Origin: Heliocidaris erythrogramma
Taxonomy: Eukaryota; Echinodermata; Echinoidea; Camarodonta; Echinometridae
Direction of reading: 5' to 3'
Length of the DNA stretch: 64,000 bases
Assembly: GCA_025617745.1 (NCBI GenBank)
Contig: CM046869.1
Span: 6,162,244 to 6,226,243, forward strand
The position numbers and the translations under genes are program-made. The notes under the pieces are model-generated. The model was not told where the DNA came from and did not search any database. It saw only the letters and a list, made by a program, of their open reading frames with translations. Below are positions 11,697 through 22,178 of the stretch, piece by piece. Position 1 is the stretch's first letter. Each line of letters starts with the position of its first letter.

Positions 11697-11759
11697 CGAG
11701 AGCTAGAAGGTCATTAGCTATTTGGTAAATTGTATGAGCTAATGCCCTGCAGGCTCTCG
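11697..11759. repeat. short hairpin repeat (AGCTAGAAGG family)
   Basis: A 63-nt inverted repeat with arms CGAGAGCTAGAAGGTCATTA and its near complement. It is a diverged member of the hairpin family seen at 36552, 48299, 48395, 49107, 49188 and 56374. Confidence 0.65.
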
Positions 11760-11909
11760 TCCGCGGATAAGATCATTTCTTATTACACAGTATGGACAGC
11801 AAATTTTAATGATTTTGCTATCTATACACTGTCCAATTAACCTATATTTTTATCACGAGGCATCAGGCACTACAGGACACTGTTTACACATGTCTTGACC
11901 TTCTAATCT

Positions 11910-12812
11910 GGACCCCGATGCATAAAACTTGTTATCAATAACAAGTTACAATAACTGTTATAAGCTATTGAAATTGTTGCATCTGATTGGCAGAGAGCAG
12001 AATAGTTATAGAAATGTGACACTTGTTATTCTTACAAGTGTAAGAGTCAAATAATACATACATGTTGTTTTAGATATGATTTTAAATGCTGAAGATGAAA
12101 TACTCCCAATCACCAACCTTTAGTTACACAAATGAATTAATTCCCCAGAATAATCCTTCTAAGTTACTTATTACAAACAAAGCATTCCCCTAGTAATCCT
12201 TCCCTGGGATTAATTGGTCTACACACACACCTCAGAACAATAACCTTTTGTGCGGGTTCAATCTAGAAGAATAAAATCTACCAGCAAAACCTGTCCTTTG
12301 TATTAATCGGTCATTAAAGGTCTTAGAATAATCCCTCTTTGAAATTAATTACAATAGATGTTTACAGAAACTTCTGATTCTCATGCTCCTGGATGTTCAG
12401 TTATTTCCTCATTCCTCATAGTATAAATAGTTGAGAAATTATGTTCTCTGGGTCTTTTTAGTCTTCGGACTTCTTCCTTTGTGCTGTGCTCCTGCCCATG
12501 TACCATTCGGGCCTTGATAGGGGAGGCTGCTGTACCAAGTCTTCACCAAGCCTTTTCGTATCACGACTTTATATATGTACATTTGTTCAACTGTGATCTG
12601 CTACTCTGATATTTATACTCCTCAATAAATGTTGTTTTACACATTTATATATTCATATATTATTGTGAATGGACTCTCTTTCATCGTGTCATAATCTTTA
12701 ATAGTTAACACTCGCCATCTTCCACGCTACATACATATGTATGTTATTCCACAAAGTGAATTGACTAAATTTAACACGTGTTATTGATCACAAGTTTTAT
12801 GAAACGAGGCCC
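11910..12812 (+). mobile_element. palindromic MITE split by a ~745-bp insertion
   Basis: The left half (11910-12030) begins GGACCCCGATGCATAAAACT and includes the shared core. The right half (12774-12812) ends CAAGTTTTATGAAACGAGG. Intact copies are ~145 bp, so the ~745 bp between the halves is a secondary insertion. ACACTTGTTATT before it and ACACGTGTTATT after it (11/12 identical) may be the duplicated target. Confidence 0.6.
12031..12773 (+). mobile_element. possible solo LTR nested in the MITE
   Basis: The insertion contains a TATAAATAG box at about 12421 and an AATAAA signal near 12625, in the order and spacing expected of an LTR (U3-R-U5). TGTAAG (12039) and CTACA (12731) could be its TG...CA ends. 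No reading frame or primer-binding site is seen. Boundaries are uncertain, and a different retroposon remains possible. Confidence 0.35.
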
Positions 12813-13271
12813 TGGGGCCCCATAACACAATGGCAATATGGCCAATCACAATCATTGCATGCACATATAGTTCCAAAAGCTGACCATTAACCAATCAGAA
12901 TCACTGTTTCAAATTTGCAATTGAATGCAAACCTTGTGCTTCTGGACTTAGATTTCAATCTAATCTTGCAATTTCCTTACAACATGAGATCACTTATGAT
13001 CACACTTTATGGACAATAAATTACAATGATTTTGCTATTCATAAATGTCCAATTATCATCTATCACATACATGAGATTTTTAGGCATGTCCTTGACCTTC
13101 TACTCATGTTTCAATATAATCTTATTATGTTCATACCAAAACATGACATCATTTCTGATCTGTATGTCTAACAAATCAAAAAGATTTTTCAGTCCATACA
13201 GATTAACAGAGCAGAAAGTTATCACAATTTTTAGAACCACAATCAGGTCAAAAAGGTCAAAAATTCACTAA

Positions 13272-13328
13272 GGAGGTTTAAATTCAAACCATGGTCCAAA
13301 CCATGGTCCGAACCATGGTTTAAACCCC
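13272..13328. repeat. AACCATGGT tandem/palindromic repeat
   Basis: Three AACCATGGT units are flanked by GGTTTAAA and TTTAAACC, giving a perfect short palindrome. A degraded relative (AAACCAAGGTC...GTTTAAACC) occurs inside the element at 36704-37156. Confidence 0.7.
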
Positions 13329-13607
13329 AGTTGTCTTGACCACATGTCAAGCAAAAGAAATACATGGTTACAGTTAATGAGATTTCCATTTAATTTTTGT
13401 TAAATTGTTTGTTTAATACTTCTCAAAAAAATGATCTACTGCATGACACATGATTCAGAATTACTGTACATTACAATTTCTCTCAATATAAAAATCCAAT
13501 ACCAAATCTCACGACTATCTTAAGCTTTGTTCCGTATGTCCTCATTCCTCCATGTATGGTAACAGCCAAAAAAAAATCGAACAAATATACTGGAGCATAA
13601 TTCTTAC

Positions 13608-13677
13608 CCCCTATGATATTGGCAAAGGCCGGCTCCTTGTACACGACTGGTTCTTGCTCCGGTTCCACAGATGTCAT
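13608..13677 (-). CDS. putative first coding exon, KEPAF-motif protein (copy B)
   Basis: On the minus strand an ATG at 13677 (GAAAATGA context, A at -3) opens a 70-nt exon. It encodes 23 residues ending VVYKEPAFANIIG and is cut at a split Gly codon by the donor GGGG|GTAAGAAT. Length, phase and the KEPAF-x-x-IIG motif match the exon at 5030-5099. The N-terminal halves differ but are acidic in both. Either these are alternative first exons of one gene or the starts of two tandem paralogs transcribed leftward. No recognised domain or signal peptide is seen. The frame continues into intron for a while but with loss of similarity to copy A. Confidence 0.6.
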
Positions 13678-14436
13678 TTTCTCTTTTTGGTACCTAACTC
13701 ATTCCAAGCCAAATTCTCCACAGATATTTTTAAATCAAATTGATGCTATTCTGTTTAAATCACGCAGCAGTCCAGGGTGATCCACATCTTCTCCAAGCCT
13801 TTGTTATGTACAAGAATTGATACTTTTTAAATTTTACTCATTTCACATTTAATTCAGATAATTGCTCATTCAAAGCACAAAAAGGTCAGAATTATCACCA
13901 GCCTGACACCAGCCAAATAAGCAATGCTTCCAACTGTGTTTTGCTCAAAGCATACAGAGATCACTATTATAGTTATAGCTTGACATCAGCCAGATATGAA
14001 CTTTTACCAGCCTGTGACAGCCCTCTGACAATGCCCGAACCACAATTATCCAGGATATAATGACCTTCAAAACGGCGCTATACACATCTGAAGGCATTGG
14101 TGGAATCAAATTCCGTTTCCATCACAGCCAAATGCATAAAGAACGGATTAAAGAGGCCTCTATCGCAGTTAATCAAAGTGCCATCACCACCAGCGATCGC
14201 TATGGTCTTGGTACACGAGCCAATATTGACCAACTGCCAATTTTCTACACCTCACCCATTAATTTGCACTCGAGTCTCACATAACACAATCTCTGTCCAA
14301 TTCTGATCATGCTGGTGTTGTATATTACCTCACAGGCAATGCAAGGTTATTATCTTATACCATTATTACAAAATAAAAATGAATTTTTAATTGTAAATAA
14401 AGACTTTAGAATACAAAACCAATTCTGGTACAACAG
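13678..14436. other. upstream region of exon copy B; non-coding
   Basis: No convincing gene. If 13608-13677 is a first exon, the promoter and 5' UTR would lie at the left edge of this stretch, but no clear TATA or initiator was identified. Confidence 0.35.
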
Positions 14437-14700
14437 TTAAAGAGAAGGTTGAGTTCTGGGAAAGATAAAAAAATAATTTGTGAGCTTTCTCATTCCTTTT
14501 ATGCCAGTTTGGAAGATTATCATAGTAGATATGCCCCCTGAAAAGGATTATTCTTCAAATGCCCTTGTATTGGAAATATGACGAAAAACATCTGAGTGTT
14601 CGGGTCAAACATTCATGCCACATCTGTATGCAGTTCCATATACCCATTTCTGTGTGTGGTGCATGTGCTTTTGAGCGAATTTGGGTTGATTTCTTTAAGA
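14437..14700 (+). mobile_element. ~395-bp TTAA-bounded repeat, copy 2 (truncated)
   Basis: Starts TTAAAGAGAAGGTTGAG and follows copy 1 closely, then loses similarity near a TTTAAG at about 14695. The right ~130 bp and the terminal repeat are missing. Confidence 0.8.
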
Positions 14701-15069
14701 TTTGATGAAAATAGTTTTTTTTAACCTAAATTTTGGTTAAATTATATGCAAACATAAAGATAGTTGTAGAAGAAAACACTCCACAGTGCCTTAACAAGAA
14801 AATTGATTAAATTTCATTAATAATTTCTTTAATACTACCATCCCCAAACTAAATTAGCAAAGTTTATATGCTAAAATTTAAGTAAAAGTGTATGTTAAAG
14901 TGTATAATGTATATAAGCTGTAAAGTTAGCATTTTTGTCTATATTTACAGACACATGCAGCCTAGACAGTGGTGTATTAGCAAGGTCAGAGATTATATTT
15001 GCAAACCCTAACTCACATTCAATTTCTAGTTAAAATATATTTGAAAGAAGAGCATACTAACACTATAAA

Positions 15070-15400
15070 GAAATCTGCAAAACATAAAAACACAAATCAA
15101 ACTAGAAAGGCCGTCAAAGGCGGCAGACCCACGCCTTAGCAGCGCTACAGAGTAGTTGCAATACTATACTAACTATGGGGTCAAAACTACAAGGTTACAC
15201 AGAATTTGCAGGCATCAACCGATCATCACGAAAATCTAATCGATTCTTTCCTGTCACTATCCGAACATTCCCTGAAAGTTTGGTGCAAATCCGTTCACCC
15301 GTTCTCTAGTTATCTTGTACACAAACAAACAAACAAACAAACAAACAAACAAACATACGGAGCCCTTTACATAACCCTGCTGATTTCATCGGCGTGGGTA
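15070..15400 (+). mobile_element. probable non-LTR retroposon 3' end with (CAAA)n tail
   Basis: A GC-richer 250-bp stretch (GGCCGTCAAAGGCGGCAGA ... AAGTTTGGTGCAAATCCGTT) ends in eight CAAA units at 15321-15354. This layout is typical of a LINE or SINE 3' end with a simple-repeat tail. No coding frame survives. Confidence 0.5.
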
Positions 15401-16480
15401 ATAAATGTTGCATTTCAAGATAACTATGTTGATCATCATCAATAATTGAACATCTATTATCAGGATGGAAACATCTTTCCTCTATAAGAACACAGGTATT
15501 GAGGTAATAAGGGTATGAAACCAGATGGGTTAAAAATCAATTCGACCAACGAGAGGCCAAGGGGCTCTATACTGGGAGTGATATCACACGTACTGATTTG
15601 CGTCATTAGGTATGCACTATGGTAAACGGTGGGAGATTTAGAGTGAAACTCAGTGGGGTGTTCATAATGATGAGTGCTGGCAAATATTGATTCCTGGTTT
15701 AAAACACGAACAATATTGAATTTACGAAAGTCACCTGAATTGCATGAGCTCTTGCCTTAAAATAGCTACTTTCTCACTCACCTTTTTTGCATCATCATGA
15801 TTTTGCTACTTTAACTTCTTGCCAGGATACGATTGACCCCCTTCTACAGCGTAGTTCACACATTTCACCTCCTTAATCATTCACAGATTGTGAATCATTT
15901 TGAATTACAGAATTTTTTTTTGAAAGGTGACATCATAGAAAACATGTACTTTTGCACTATTTCATATGTTATTAGGATTGATGTTTTGTTATACACTTTA
16001 TTCTGGAACACATCTTTAGAAAAGTATGATTATTATGTATTTATATGAAGCTCCTAGATGAAAATATTAAACTGTGATTTACATTTTTATTTTGAATTGA
16101 TCTGAATTATTCATTAAAGATATTGAAAATGGCAGTCACAGGGTTGAATTAATTTCAGTTTTCAATTTAATTCCTGATGAAGCCCTATGGGCGAAAATTT
16201 GAATTCTTTCATCTCTTAACGGTTGTCTTATTCATCATTGACTTTTGTGTATTTTTCATCAACCGACGCAGGACATGTATATATATATATATATTCCACT
16301 GGATCGGGTATAAGGGAGACACACGACAATGTGGTTTATTCCGTCATAATAGAGATTGGTGTATTAGGGAGACACCATGGACAAAGAGGGAGACAAACAA
16401 GTGTCTCCCAAACGAAAAGCGTTGTGTGCCCGGCAAAAGGGTGTGAAAGGGTGTGAACGCCTGCGCGCTCGGAAAACACA
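15401..16480. other. non-coding; unassigned
   Basis: No gene recognised. A GC-richer patch at 16300-16470 contains GGGAGACA units near 16312, 16357 and 16388 and their complement TGTCTCCC near 16401. It also has CCCGGCAAAAGGG, a phrase repeated in the arms of the following element. Confidence 0.35.
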
Positions 16481-17060
16481 GTTTGGAGAAAAACGCGATT
16501 AAAGATTATGCTTTATTTTGCAGCCGCATTCTGAACTAATTAATAATCCAAACATCTTCTAAATTTCACCAAATGACAAAATAGCACTTCAGTAATCATC
16601 AAATAATTTTATTACCAATGGTGCTAAACTTTCAAAGATATAAACACATTTTCTGTGCATGACCTTCTGCTGGGTAGAAATTACGCAAAATCAGTATTTT
16701 TCTTCCCGGCAAAAGGGCGCGAACAACGTTCGCGTCGCATACACGGCTATGCGCAGGAGGCTTCATGCCCTTCTTGCGGGCAAAATGGGCCTATGTCGCA
16801 CAAATTTTCTTTCCGGCAATTGTTCGCGCCCTTTTGCCGGGAAGAAAAACACTGCGTAATTTGTTCCCAGCAGAAGGTCATGAAAGGAAAATGTATTCAT
16901 ATCTTTAAAAGTTTAACACCACTGGTACATTATTTACAATGATGATTTTTGAAGTGTTATTTTATCATTTGGTGAAAATTAGAAGATGTTTGGACTATTA
17001 ATTAGTTCAGAATACGGCTGCAAAATGAAGCATAATCGTCAATCGCGCTTTTCTCAAAAC
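16481..17060. mobile_element. ~580-bp long inverted repeat (fold-back element)
   Basis: Arms of about 245 bp (16481-16731 and 16816-17060) are imperfect complements. Matching blocks include GATTATGCTTTATTTTGCAG, AACATCTTCTAA, CATGACCTTCTGCTGGG and CCCGGCAAAAGGGCGCGAAC. The ~85-bp loop is GC-rich. No transposase is present. Transcripts across it would form a long double-stranded stem. Confidence 0.85.
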
Positions 17061-17900
17061 TTCTCGAAAAACACATAAAACACAGGAATATGTTCCTACT
17101 TTTGTGGTTCACTGGAAATAAACTTACTTGCTATTGGAAACAAATATGAAAACCTGTGACTATGTTTGCGGACTGCTCACCATTCAAATGTCTATACCTG
17201 CAACAAATGCTTCTACCATACATTTATAAATATGCCTGTCTGTACTGTTTAATACATGTACATTCTGATTTCATGTATTAAAATATAATGCTGAAAAATT
17301 CATTCAGACTATATACAGAACAATGCAAATTTCCAGAAGACATGTTATCATGAACCGATAATTCTATTTTTATTGAAAAATGTTCGATAGATACAATTAT
17401 ATCTGAAATATTTTCTTTAACTGACACAAAGACTCATCTCCCTAATAATCACTTCTTGAAATGTCTCCTTACAATGACATAAATAATATTTGCCTGCTGG
17501 GAGTAGAGTCAGAATGACATTAATTAATAACACTCTACCTTGCGTTATCGCCCTTCTTGCTCTCAACAGGGTTTTTTTTCTTAACCTTTACCATATGTTC
17601 AGTGAAATGACAAGAGATCATTGTGATTTTCACTTGAAGCAACTTTATTGTCTACCTCACCACATTTCACATATTGTTATATGAAGATTAACATGTAGTA
17701 AGATTTAAATATACAATGAGGCATGTACATTTTTTTGAATAAAGGTTTTGAATATATATCAAGTATTGAACATGCTAACTGAAAGTGAGCTGAGACAGAC
17801 ATGCAGGGCTACAGTTAGTTACATTGGACATGAACAATGCAACAATCATGGATTGCACCTCTCTTGTTTATAGAGGGTCGTCATTACATGCTGAGGCATT
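17061..17900. other. AT-rich non-coding
   Basis: Nothing recognised. Confidence 0.4.
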
Positions 17901-18075
17901 ATGGGTAGTCGGATGACAAACGGTACAACACAGGGATCATTCGCCTTCGCAGAAAACCTTGCCAAAACAACCAAAAAGGGTGGATATCATGTGACACTAC
18001 CTCCAACAATGATGAAGTCGCGCTCATCCGAGGCGTCTCGTTTTACAGCTGTCATCTCGTACTCTGGCATGCTGG
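17901..18075 (+). CDS. candidate coding exon, unknown protein
   Basis: An ATG at 17901 opens 58 codons of balanced, non-repetitive composition containing GGYHVTLPPTMM and ASRFTAVISYSGML. It ends at a good donor (CTGG|GTAAGC) in phase 1. GC content is higher than in the surrounding DNA. There is no homologous copy in the window and no recognised domain, so support is compositional and splice-site based only. It could be a chance open frame. Confidence 0.3.
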
Positions 18076-18761
18076 GTAAGCAAAGAGGGCTCCCCCAAGG
18101 CTAGGGCCTGGCCTTCTTCCCTCGGTTTGAAAAGAAATGGAGTCCCATCCAACTCTACAGAAGACGCCTGTTGTTCACACCCACACATGTATGTTGCACA
18201 TTGGCACCTGCATACATCTCATAGAATACGATCAACCCCTTAGACCCCTACAGGGGGGTACGCATAAAACCGGTTGCATTCAACATAAAGCGGGAATGCG
18301 CTTGAATCCAAGGTCCTATGCAAGATCTTCTCTGCCCCGCTATGCAAGTTATGCTTTTTGAAAACAATGAACTGTCTGTCTTGCTAAGAAGTTATGCCTA
18401 ACTGCTGTGTTCTAATTTTCCCCCATTCCACTGGCAAACAGCATGTACATTACTTAGTCTCTTATTCAGAGCATGTATTCTGATTGACCTTTCACCCAGC
18501 CTAGAAGTCTACCCAGGAAAAACCATGACATTGTCAGCTTCAATGACAATTTTAAGCCGGAGGGACAATTTCAAGTAGAAAGCAATATTAACGTTATGTG
18601 CATTCAGATACATGCCGAATGGATGCAAACTAAAAGTATAGACAAGGATCCCATGCAGCTGGCACGTGGTATAGTAAAAACATTGACTTAATAAACAGAG
18701 ACACTTGCATGTTGTCTACTGAGCGCCAGCAGGATGTTAACTCATATACTTTTACAGAGAC

Positions 18762-19151
18762 TTAAAGAGAAGTTTGAGTTCAGGGAGAGGTGAAAAATGA
18801 TTTTGTGAGCTTACTCATTCTTTTTGTCAGTTTGGAAGAACATCACACTAGAAATGTCCCCTGAAGAGGATAGCTCTTCAAATGCCCTCATATTCGAAAT
18901 ATGACGATGAATATCTGAAATGTTTGGGCCGAACACTCATACCACTTGTGTGTGCAGTCCCATATACCCATTTCGGTGTGCAGTACATGTGCTTTTCAGC
19001 TAAATTGGATATATTTCATATCGTTTTGATGATTCCAAAACCTCACATTATAAAACAACTCTAATGTAGACATGATCAACCTTTCCGAAATGCTTTGAGA
19101 CAGTTTCTTCCACAATGTAATTGCATGACCAGAACTCAACTTTACCTTTAA
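18762..19151 (+). mobile_element. ~395-bp TTAA-bounded repeat, copy 3
   Basis: Starts TTAAAGAGAAGTTTGAG and ends CTCAACTTTACCTTTAA. It shares the internal phrases of copy 1 throughout. Confidence 0.85.
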
Positions 19152-19375
19152 GGCCACTCTGGCTTTCAACGGCAATGTTCACAATAAATCTATATTTATT
19201 ACAAACAATATACTTGCATTTTGATCATCTTCATCTTTGATACTAAATATATTACAGTTTTTTAAAGACATCATAGAGCAAATGTTTTCACATAACTTGT
19301 TTGGCTAAGGTACCGGTGAGGAGAGTGGGGCTAAAGTGTGGGTCAGACCTACGACAACAATAGTAAGATTTGCAA

Positions 19376-19489
19376 TTAAAGGGACATCCTACAAGCCTTA
19401 TGTATGTTAGCAGTAAGGCAACTGCAAGGTGTACCTGTGGTGGAAAATCAAAATCTTGTTATCATTCACTATCAGTGAGGTCCCTTTAA
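19376..19489. mobile_element. short TTAA-bounded element
   Basis: Ends TTAAAGGGACAT and AGGTCCCTTTAA form 10-12-bp inverted repeats around ~90 bp of unique sequence. The right side continues with another AAAGGGAC in direct orientation. Confidence 0.5.
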
Positions 19490-19666
19490 AAAGGGACAAT
19501 TAAATCATTCCATTTCATGAATTTCATGAATCAAATAATCAAATGATTAAAAAGCTGTATAATAAAGCAGTAATTTATTATCAGAACAGTTTATTTACAC
19601 TGCAAAAGAAAGAAAGATATCTAATGGAGATGTGAACGTACTGTTTCCCGAAACAGCCAAAAGAGT

Positions 19667-20067
19667 TTAAAAGATAAAGTTGAATTCTGTTCATGCAATC
19701 TCACTGTGAAAGTAACTGTCTTTAAAGTAATTTGGAAAGGTTGATCATGTCTACATTGGAATTGGTGTATACTATGAGCTTTTGGAATCATCAAAATGAT
19801 AAGAAAATTGACCCAATCTTGCTGAACAGCAGATGCACTGCACAGAGAAATGGGTATATGGGACTGCACACATCTGTGGCATTAATGTTCGGCTTGAACG
19901 TTTCAGCTATTTCTCATCATATTTCTACAATGGATTATGAGGGCATTTGAAGAGCAATCCTTTTCAGGGGACATTTCTGCTATGATGTTTTTCCAAACTG
20001 ACATCGAAGGAATGAGAAAGCTCACAAATTATTTTTCACCTTTCCCAGAAATCAACCTTCTCTTTAA
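19667..20067 (-). mobile_element. ~395-bp TTAA-bounded repeat, copy 4
   Basis: Reverse-strand copy, running from TTAAAAGATAAAGTTGAATT to AACCTTCTCTTTAA. It is in inverted orientation relative to copy 3, 0.5 kb away. Confidence 0.85.
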
Positions 20068-20481
20068 CTGATTTCGTCTAAACTTATAATGCACCTTCGG
20101 CTTTCCCTCTGTAGATGAAATACTGAAAAGTGATTACTGAAAGAAAGAATTAGTATAGCACTATTTTCTTGACATCATATTTATTCCTTAACCCAATCGA
20201 AACAATTGACCACATTTTGTGGTTTGGCTCAATAACTTTTGATTCAGAGCTCTAAAAGATATACCAGATGCATGAGTACAAAGAGCAAAAATTTCTGCAC
20301 ATTCTACATCTATTTTTGTTGCATGACCATATTGTGTTTGATGCCAGGGATTTTAAAAGCAAGGATAAGCTTTAAAATTCTTAAATTGGCAACACATTGA
20401 GTGGTTCAAAATCAATGGTTTTTTTAATCCAAATTGGCAATTTTTTTCAACTTTTCAACAAAATTCCTAACCATGTATCCT

Positions 20482-21030
20482 GGGGGGGGGGGGGGGGCAC
20501 TCAGTATATAGTGTGCGGTGCATAAGTGCCGCAGAGAAGACCCCATTTTTACACTCAAAGTTCTGTTCCAACGCATACCATTTTTTTTCTTGTTGAGGAA
20601 AAGAAGAGAAAAAAACCATTCCAAAGTAACGCTTTTTTTCATTCCATCGTTTCAGCCGTTCTGGCCCGCCCCGGCCTGTTTCGAAGAATATTATTTTGGG
20701 AGAAAAGTTGAAAACAAGTTTCATTCCAGATGCTTAATTCCCCCGGGCTTTCCCCATTGCTTCCGATCCGGTTCCAATCCACCCCAGTGAATTCAGTTTT
20801 CATTCATGCTGAGCGCATGCGTGCGAATTAACCCCGCTTATATGAATACACACACCATAGACTTGCCATGACACACAGCGTATTTAGCTAATGGGAGCTT
20901 CTGGGATCCATTTCCGTAGCATCATATTTATATTGTAATCCCGTTCCAAAGACCCCCTTTTTCCAAAATGTTAGTAGTTCCAAAGACTATCCTTTTCATG
21001 ATATCCTAGTTCCGAAGCCCCATTTTTTTT
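20482..21030. repeat. poly-G run and degenerate GTTCCAAAGACCCC-type repeats
   Basis: A 16-nt G run (20482-20497) starts a GC-richer stretch in which phrases resembling GTTCCRAAGMCCCCWTTTTT recur (about 20535, 20945, 20980 and 21008). Overlapping open frames on both strands are by-products. No gene recognised. Confidence 0.45.
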
Positions 21031-21767
21031 TTGTCTTGCCAGTGGGACATACCTATACCACATTTTGAGGTCGAGTGAAGAACAAAATGTGATTGATTTA
21101 GCCCTTAAATAATTCCCTTTCCTGAAAGGGTTAAGAGACAGGAAATACAGACAAAACAAACAGCAGATATCTAATACTCTCGAGATGAATACATCAAGTT
21201 TTAGCCATGGCCACTGATTGAGTAGTTAAATTCATTATTCACTCCGCTGTCACTCTGGTTTTCATTACCCGTTATTCCTCATTCTTGTTTTCGTCATAAT
21301 AACACTCGCAGTATTCTTAAAATATGTTCATATTGTAAGGACAATTTTAACCCGACTGTCTATAGTATTATGTGGATTTCAATTGCATTATATGTTTTGG
21401 GATATTGTTTCCTTTTCTCATTTACTATTTTTATTGTGTTTAATTTGACTGTATGATGATACTTGCGATTTTACTCGCAGAGCCCCATGGGAGACCGACA
21501 TACGTTGAATGGGCTACCTTGTTTAATGAATAAATAAATAAACAACCATAAAAAAATAAAATCTAAGATATCTATAATTCTGAAATAAATGGGGAAGAAT
21601 GTTCATAAACAATAGATAAAAAGATGTGATTTTATAAAAAATATTTATCAATATTTTAATTTTTGTCAGCAATTAATCAACTACATGTATTATATATGGC
21701 TTGATAGGAATCAGTGTGCCTAACGTTAGTTGGAAGACACCTGTTCAAATCATAATGATGGAAAATT
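21031..21767. other. non-coding flank of the DIRS element
   Basis: AT-rich. A 3'-UTR-like phrase (GTATGATGATACTTGCGATT) and AATAAATAAATAAAC occur at 21450-21545. No gene recognised. Confidence 0.35.
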
Positions 21768-21820
21768 GTAAAATCAGCACTGATTTTCTTATTTACTATA
21801 TAAATCTATATACCTACCTA
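21768..21820. repeat. DIRS 3' terminal sequence
   Basis: A 53-bp end beginning with the near-perfect palindrome AAAATCAGCACTGATTTT. It is complementary to 22018-22070 in the internal complementary region. Confidence 0.85.
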
Positions 21821-21880
21821 TGACCCTCCCTCCTTCCCCGCTCCTTGCAAGCAACATGTTTCTTCTTGGGGTTGCTCGCA

Positions 21881-22031
21881 AAAGAGGAAGATGGCCGTAG
21901 CGTATTGACGCGCGTGAGTGGCGAAGGGGACAATAGGATTACGGGGGGTGCGCACAATTTTGTGACACATGTGTGATAATTCTCGAAGGGGTCCCGTAGT
22001 CAAGACTACAGGCATAATAGGTAGGTATATA
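21881..22031. repeat. DIRS 151-bp direct repeat, 3' copy
   Basis: Identical by eye over 151 bp to 27801-27951, in the same orientation. Contains CGTATTGACGCGCGTGAGTG and GTCCCGTAGTCAAGACTACA. Confidence 0.9.
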
Positions 22032-22111
22032 GATTTATATAGTAAATAAGAAAATCAGTGCTGATTTTACAAATTTACTGCAATAAATCATATATACCTA
22101 CCTATTATGCC
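22018..22111. repeat. DIRS internal complementary region (ICR)
   Basis: Two abutting segments. 22018-22070 is the complement of the 3' terminus (21768-21820), and 22071-22111 is the complement of the 5' terminus (27931-27971). In DIRS replication models this region templates joining of the two ends into a circle, and the junction of the two segments at 22070/22071 would be the integration crossover site. Confidence 0.85.
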
Positions 22112-22178
22112 AGACCAGCGCCACCTCAAAGACCGGGAGGCATGTTTCGAGCGGAAGGAAATAGGATTACACCAAAGA

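Larger units (their letters stand above)
11570..13260. repeat. diverged tandem repeat, ~260-bp unit, interrupted by MITEs
   Basis: A phrase set (TGTCCAATTAACCTATA, then CTTGACCTTCTA, then GGACAGCAAATTTTAATGATTTTGC) recurs starting near 11570, 11830 and 13045. The units are interrupted by the elements at 11697-11759 and 11910-12812. No coding. Confidence 0.6.
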
